A DNA stretch of 18,786 bases, taken from Rhizobacter sp. (GTDB lineage Bacteria; Pseudomonadota; Gammaproteobacteria; Burkholderiales; Burkholderiaceae_C). How positions within the stretch are numbered: the first letter of the stretch is position 1; each line of letters starts with the position of its first letter. Positions 15,015 to 18,786 of the stretch are shown here, piece after piece. Both the position numbers and the translations under genes were made by a program. The notes under the pieces are model-generated. The model did no database searches, was not told the origin of the DNA, and saw only the letters and a program-made list of their open reading frames with translations. The stretch is from the NCBI GenBank assembly GCA_014380155.1, contig JACMKJ010000298.1, positions 1 through 18,786 on the forward strand, read 5' to 3'.

Positions 15015-15803
15015 GTGTCAGCCTCTCCGCACTCAGCCCCCTCTCTTGCCACCTACACCAGTCTTCGCGGCCGCTCGGTCTTCATCACTGGCGGAGGCAG
15101 CGGCATCGGCGCAGCCATGGTCAGTGCCTTCGTCGAGCAGGGTGCCAAGGTGGCCTTCGTCGACATCAACGAGGCCGCCAGTCTCGACCTCGCCCAGCAG
15201 CTCAAGGCCGATGGCCATGCCGCGCCGTGGTGGCGTGCCTGCGATGTGCGCGACGTGCCGGCCTTGCAAGCGGCGATCGCCGATGCGGGTGCGGCATTGG
15301 GCGACTTTGCCGTGCTGGTCAACAACGTGGCGAGCGACGACCGCCATACGCTGGAGTCGATCACCCCGGCCTACTACGACGAGCGCATGGCCATCAACGA
15401 GCGGCCCGCGTTGTTTGCGATCCAGGCGGTGGTGCCCGGCATGCAGCGCCTGGGCTTTGGCTCCATCGTCAACCTGGGCTCCACCGGGTGGCAGACCAAG
15501 GGCAGTGGCTACCCGTGCTACGCCATCGCCAAGTCATCGGTGAACGGGCTCACGCGCGGGCTGGCCGGCAGCCTGGGCAAGCACCGCATCCGCGTGAACA
15601 CGGTGTCGCCGGGCTGGGTGATGACCGAGCGGCAGATCAAGTTCTGGCTGAACGAAGAGGGCGAGCGGGAGATCGCCCACAACCAGTGCCTGCCCGACAA
15701 GCTGCAACCCTGGGCGGTGGCGCGCATGGTGCTCTTCCTGGCGTCGGACGACGCGGCCATGTGCACCGCGCAAGAGTTCAAGGTCGACGCGGGCTGGGCC
15801 TGA
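15015..15803 (+). CDS. SDR sugar 1-dehydrogenase, XylB-like (NAD-dependent)
   Basis: This 262-residue short-chain dehydrogenase strongly resembles Caulobacter D-xylose 1-dehydrogenase (XylB). TGGGSGIG is at 25-32; D50 ends strand beta-2, which favours NAD over NADP. Catalytic S156 (NLGSTGW), Y169 and K173 (YAIAKSS) are present, with the fourth residue N128. The pattern SDDRHTLE, followed late by LFLASDDAAMCT and VDAGWA, is shared with XylB. NNAG is changed to NNVA (103-106). It starts with GTG 15015, with AAGGAG 5 bases upstream. It would oxidise L-arabinose, D-xylose or a similar aldose to its lactone, feeding the divergent lactonase and dehydratase. Its stop is 7 bp from the LysR stop on the other strand. 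Confidence 0.92.
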   Translation: MSASPHSAPSLATYTSLRGRSVFITGGGSGIGAAMVSAFVEQGAKVAFVDINEAASLDLAQQLKADGHAAPWWRACDVRDVPALQAAIADAGAALGDFAVLVNNVASDDRHTLESITPAYYDERMAINERPALFAIQAVVPGMQRLGFGSIVNLGSTGWQTKGSGYPCYAIAKSSVNGLTRGLAGSLGKHRIRVNTVSPGWVMTERQIKFWLNEEGEREIAHNQCLPDKLQPWAVARMVLFLASDDAAMCTAQEFKVDAGWA

Positions 15804-15810
15804 GCAGGCT

Positions 15811-16779
15811 TCAGTCCTCGGCCGAGGGGTCGAACCGGCTGCCGTACACCGTGGTCGCCGTCGTCTTCAAGGCCTTCAACATCACCTTGGCCGCAGGCGA
15901 CAGCAGCTTGTCGGTGCGCGTGATGATGCCGAACGCATCCATGTGGCAAGGCAGCTCCATCGGCAAGATCGACACGATGCCGTGTGACGCGTAATAGCGC
16001 GCCACGTCGGTGGCCACCACCGCGATCAGGTCGCTTTGCTGCAGCATCTTGGTGGTGAACAGCAGGGCCGAGGTCTCGATCACGTTGACCGGCGGCTCCA
16101 GCTTGTCTTCCTGGAACATCAGCTCGAAACGGTGGCGCAGCACGCTGCCCATGGGCGACACGATCCAGCCCGCGCTGACCACGTCGCGCAGCCCCAGGTT
16201 GGCCACGTTCAGCAGCGGGTGGCCGGGCCGGGTGATGGCGCACACCGGCTCTTCGGCGAGCACCTCGTAGCGCAGGTCGGTCTTGTCGTGCTGGGCGAAC
16301 AGGCGCGCCACCAGCATGTCGAGCTTGCCGTGGCTCAGGCGCTCCATCAGCACGTCGCTGGTCTCGATCTGCAGCGCAATGCGCAAGCTCGGGTGCTCCT
16401 GCTTCACCAGCGCCACCGCCGGCGGCAGCAGCACCAGGCCCGGCGCAGTGATCGCGCCCACGCTCACCTGGCCGAAGCGGCCGGCTTTCAGCGCCTCCAG
16501 TTCGTCGTGCGCCTGGTTCAGGCTGGCCAGCGCCACGCGGGCATGGCGGATCATGGTTTCGCCGTACCAGGTGGGCCGCATGCCGCGCGGCAGCCGCTCG
16601 AAGAGCGGCACCTCGAGCACGTCTTCCAGGTCCTTCAGCAGCTTGGAGGCAGCCGGCTGCGTCATGTTGAGCACTTGCGCGGCGCGGTGGATGTTGCCCT
16701 CTTCGGCCAGCGCCACCAGCAGCAGCAGCTGGCGGGTCTTCAGGCGGGCGCGGATGAACCAATGGGTGTAGGTCGACAT
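15811..16779 (-). CDS. LysR-family regulator, GbpR-like
   Basis: This is a 322-residue LysR protein. The HTH is at about 13-70: RLKTRQLLLLVALAEEGNIH, RAAQVLNMTQPAASKLLKDLE, and PLFERLPRGMRPTWYG. The R-L-K-x-R-Q-L opening and MTQPAASK are typical of the GbpR group, which controls sugar-binding protein and sugar catabolic genes. The co-inducer domain begins with FGQVSVGAITAPGLVLLPP. It is divergent from the GguC-like gene and convergent with the XylB-like gene, in the middle of the pathway, so it probably controls both promoters in response to a sugar or sugar acid. Shared motifs in the two intergenic regions fit this, but binding is not shown. Confidence 0.93.
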   Translation of the reverse strand: MSTYTHWFIRARLKTRQLLLLVALAEEGNIHRAAQVLNMTQPAASKLLKDLEDVLEVPLFERLPRGMRPTWYGETMIRHARVALASLNQAHDELEALKAGRFGQVSVGAITAPGLVLLPPAVALVKQEHPSLRIALQIETSDVLMERLSHGKLDMLVARLFAQHDKTDLRYEVLAEEPVCAITRPGHPLLNVANLGLRDVVSAGWIVSPMGSVLRHRFELMFQEDKLEPPVNVIETSALLFTTKMLQQSDLIAVVATDVARYYASHGIVSILPMELPCHMDAFGIITRTDKLLSPAAKVMLKALKTTATTVYGSRFDPSAED

Positions 16780-16904
16780 GGATTCAAGGCATTCGGGTTT
16801 CCATCGATGCCTAAGCGTATATCGGTTGATGGCAAATATCTATTAGGAAGTTATCTCACGGATTCGTACCATGCGGCACCTTGATTTAGGGCCTGGCGAG
16901 TTTC
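16780..16904. promoter_or_regulatory. Divergent LysR/GguC-like promoter region with candidate LysR box
   Basis: This is the 125 bp between the LysR gene (-) and the GguC-like gene (+), AT-rich in the middle. An interrupted inverted repeat CCTAA (16810-16814) ... TTAGG (16843-16847) encloses ATAT (16819-16822) and ATAT (16836-16839), giving nested symmetry around TCGGTTGATGGCAA. This is the kind of long imperfect dyad bound by LysR proteins. TTGATGGCA (16826-16834) and AATATCTA (16835-16842) match motifs in the other divergent promoter. No confident -10/-35 boxes are assigned. Confidence 0.5.
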
Positions 16905-17912
16905 ATGCGACTGATTCAATTCATCGACGACGACCGTTCACAGCGTGCTGGCCGCGTCAGCGACGACGGGCTGACGGTGCGCCGCATCGGCGACTACCGC
17001 AGCAGCTTCGCGTTGGCCCAGGCGGCGGTGGCCAACGGTGCGAGCCTGCAGGCGCAGGCCGATGCCGCTTCATCCCCCGGCGCGGCCGTGCCCTACGCCA
17101 TGCTGCAAGCCGAGCAACGGCTGCTCTCGCCCGTCACCCACCCCGACCCGGCGCACTGCCTCGTCAGCGGCACCGGCCTCACTCACCTGGGCAGTGCGGC
17201 CGCACGCGACGCCATGCACCACAAGCTCGCGGGTGGCGAAGAAACGCTGTCGGACTCGATGCGCATGTTCAAGTGGGGCCTCGACGGTGGCCGCCCCGCC
17301 GACGGCACCACGCCGGGCGTGCAGCCCGAGTGGTTCTACAAGGGCAACGGCCACATCGTCGCTGCGCCCGGAGCACCGCTCACCATGCCCGACTTCGCAC
17401 TCGATGGCGGTGAAGAGCCCGAGCTGGTCGGCATCTATTTGATCGGACCCGACGGCACGCCGCAGCGCCTGGGCTTTGCCATCGGCAACGAGTTCTCCGA
17501 CCACGTGACCGAGCGGCAAAACTACCTCTACCTCGCCCATTCCAAGTTGCGCGCCTGCGCCGTGGGCCCCGAGCTGCGCACCGGCGCGCTGCCCGAGCAC
17601 CTGGCAGGCACCAGCCGCATTCGGCGTGGCTCGCAAGTGGTGTGGGAGAAGCCGTTTCAAACCGGCGAGGCCAACATGAGCCACACGATTGCCAACCTCG
17701 AGTACCACCACTTCAAATACGCCGCGCACCGCCAGCCGGGCGACGTGCATTTGCACTTCTTTGGCACCGCCACGCTGAGCTTTGCCGACGGCATCAAGGT
17801 CGCGCCCGGTGACAGTTTCGAGATCGACCTGCCGGCGCTGGGTGCGCCGCTCGTCAACCCGCTGGCCTTGGCCGACCGCGGCTTCGCCTACGGCGGCGTG
17901 AAAGCACTTTGA
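16905..17912 (+). CDS. GguC/AraD1-type FAH-family protein (probable 2-keto-3-deoxy-L-arabinonate dehydratase)
   Basis: This 335-residue protein belongs to the GguC branch of the FAH superfamily. Characteristic segments are LVSGTGLTHLGSAAARDAMH (86-105), MRMFKWGLDGGRP (119-131), PEWFYKGNG (141-149), EEPELVGIYLIG (170-181, with likely metal ligands E171 and E173) and GNEFSDH (194-200, with D199). Members called AraD1 convert 2-keto-3-deoxy-L-arabinonate to alpha-ketoglutarate semialdehyde. The next gene, an aldehyde dehydrogenase 9 bases downstream, fits that product exactly. The ATG at 16905 has only a weak ribosome binding site (GGCGAG). It is divergent from the LysR gene. GguC-like genes are often linked with ABC sugar transporters, which could lie beyond the right edge. 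Confidence 0.9.
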   Translation: MRLIQFIDDDRSQRAGRVSDDGLTVRRIGDYRSSFALAQAAVANGASLQAQADAASSPGAAVPYAMLQAEQRLLSPVTHPDPAHCLVSGTGLTHLGSAAARDAMHHKLAGGEETLSDSMRMFKWGLDGGRPADGTTPGVQPEWFYKGNGHIVAAPGAPLTMPDFALDGGEEPELVGIYLIGPDGTPQRLGFAIGNEFSDHVTERQNYLYLAHSKLRACAVGPELRTGALPEHLAGTSRIRRGSQVVWEKPFQTGEANMSHTIANLEYHHFKYAAHRQPGDVHLHFFGTATLSFADGIKVAPGDSFEIDLPALGAPLVNPLALADRGFAYGGVKAL

Positions 17913-17921
17913 GCACAGGCC

Positions 17922-18786
17922 ATGCCGCAGAAATTCAAGAACTACATCAACGGCCGCTGGGAAAACGGTGTCACCACCGGTGCCAGCGAGAACCCCTCAG
18001 ACCTCTCCGACGTGGTGGGCGAGTACAGCCGCGCTGACATCAAGCAGACGCAAGAAGCCATTCGCGCCGCGGCCGATGCTCGCGGTGCGTGGGGCGGCAG
18101 CACACCGCAGCGGCGCGCCGATGCGCTCGACCAGATCGGCAGCGAGATCATCGCCCGCAAAGATGAGCTGGGCGAGCTGCTGGCCCGCGAAGAGGGCAAG
18201 ACCTTGCCCGAAGCGATTGGCGAGACCGTGCGCGCCGGCAACATCTTCAAGTTCTTCGCTGGTGAGTCGCTGCGCATCGGTGGCGAGCGCATGGCCTCGG
18301 TGCGCCCGGGTGTCGACGTGGAGGTGAGCCGCGAGCCGGTGGGCGTGGTCGGCATCATCGCGCCGTGGAATTTTCCGTTCGCGATCCCCGCATGGAAGAT
18401 CGCACCCGCGCTGGCCTACGGCAACACCGTCGTCTTCAAGCCGGCCGAGCTGGTGACCGCCTGCGCCTGGGCGCTGGCCGAGATCATCAGCCGCGCGGGC
18501 TTGCCGGCGGGCGTGTTCAACCTGGTGATGGGCAGCGGCCGGCAAGTGGGCCAGGCGCTGGTCGACAGCGCGCAGGTTGACGCCATCAGCTTCACCGGCT
18601 CAGTGGCCACCGGCGAACAGATCCTCAAGGCCGCGGCCGCACGCCGTGCCAAGGTGCAATTGGAGATGGGCGGGAAGAACCCGCTCATCGTGCTGAACGA
18701 CGCCGACATGGAGCAGGCCGTCGAGTGCGCCGTGCAGGGCGCGTATTTCTCCACCGGCCAGCGTTGCACGGCGTCGAGCCGCTTCA
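17922..18786 (+). CDS. Aldehyde dehydrogenase, probable alpha-ketoglutarate semialdehyde dehydrogenase (cut by window edge)
   Basis: The first 288 residues of an NAD(P)-dependent aldehyde dehydrogenase are present. The catalytic set is already visible: N150 (PWNFPFAIP), K173 (VFKPAE), FTGS (224-227), E248 (LEMGGKNP) and the nucleophile C282 (GQRCTASS). A usual family length is about 480, so some 190 residues are missing to the right. It starts at ATG 17922, 9 bases after the GguC-like stop, and is surely in the same operon. Position next to the keto-deoxy-acid dehydratase indicates oxidation of alpha-ketoglutarate semialdehyde to alpha-ketoglutarate. The sequence alone does not exclude other aldehydes. 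Confidence 0.93.
   Translation, partial: MPQKFKNYINGRWENGVTTGASENPSDLSDVVGEYSRADIKQTQEAIRAAADARGAWGGSTPQRRADALDQIGSEIIARKDELGELLAREEGKTLPEAIGETVRAGNIFKFFAGESLRIGGERMASVRPGVDVEVSREPVGVVGIIAPWNFPFAIPAWKIAPALAYGNTVVFKPAELVTACAWALAEIISRAGLPAGVFNLVMGSGRQVGQALVDSAQVDAISFTGSVATGEQILKAAAARRAKVQLEMGGKNPLIVLNDADMEQAVECAVQGAYFSTGQRCTASSRF

Noticed and set aside
12938..15994. Open frame of 1018 codons on the plus strand opposite the lactonase and dehydratase genes
   Set aside because: It is rich in Arg, Ala, Gly and His with no recognisable motif, and it lies opposite well-identified genes with intact active sites. In GC-rich DNA such antisense frames stay open by chance.
1..18786. Mobile elements, CRISPR arrays, toxin-antitoxin or defence systems
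   Set aside because: I looked for transposase or integrase motifs, regularly spaced direct repeats and paired small genes and saw none. The region reads as ordinary chromosomal metabolic DNA.

Overview
The window is GC-rich chromosomal DNA. Its gene content (plant/Bordetella-type IlvD, lgt overlapping a DnaQ-type exonuclease next to a tRNA-Val, many LysR/GntR regulators, oxidative sugar-acid catabolism) points to a betaproteobacterium of the order Burkholderiales. The genus cannot be fixed from the sequence alone. I see no mobile element, CRISPR array, integrase or phage gene.

Layout. 1-358 (-): start of ilvD, cut by the window edge. 512-2595 (+): an unusual DarB/StlD-like ketosynthase III followed after 2 bases by a LysR regulator. 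2656-4320 (+): lgt, an overlapping dnaQ-type exonuclease, then tRNA-Val(CAC) with its own likely promoter and a strong intrinsic terminator. 4335-7995: a sugar-acid locus consisting of a Gfo/Idh/MocA oxidoreductase (-), an FCD-type GntR regulator (-), and a divergent two-gene operon (+) of a DHRS6-like SDR and a fumarylacetoacetate-hydrolase (FAH) family enzyme. Two near-identical palindromes of the form ATTGGTCnGrCCAAT lie before the Gfo/Idh gene and before the SDR gene, so the three enzyme genes look like one local regulon. 8161-10980 (+): a secreted 939-residue protein joining an HEFTH metallopeptidase domain, a beta-propeller and an outer-membrane barrel. 10990-11283 (-): a small one-helix membrane protein.

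11335 to the right edge: an oxidative pentose-type pathway. On the minus strand a tightly coupled operon runs dehydratase (IlvD/Edd, arabinonate-type) > SMP-30 lactonase > aldose 1-epimerase. Divergent from it is a XylB-like NAD sugar dehydrogenase (+). A GbpR-like LysR gene (-) follows, divergent from a GguC/AraD1-type FAH dehydratase (+) and an aldehyde dehydrogenase (+, cut by the edge). Read together, this is sugar > lactone > aldonate > 2-keto-3-deoxyaldonate > alpha-ketoglutarate semialdehyde > alpha-ketoglutarate, the Weimberg-type route, with L-arabinose or D-xylose (possibly D-galactose/D-fucose) as likely substrates.

The left-hand SDR + FAH pair resembles enzymes of the other known fate of 2-keto-3-deoxy sugar acids: oxidation at C4 and hydrolysis to pyruvate plus lactate or glycolate. 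The window therefore appears to carry both ways of finishing oxidative sugar breakdown within about 12 kb, under different regulators. The best candidates for something little described are the peptidase-propeller-barrel protein, the lone DarB-like ketosynthase and the twin-operator GntR regulon.
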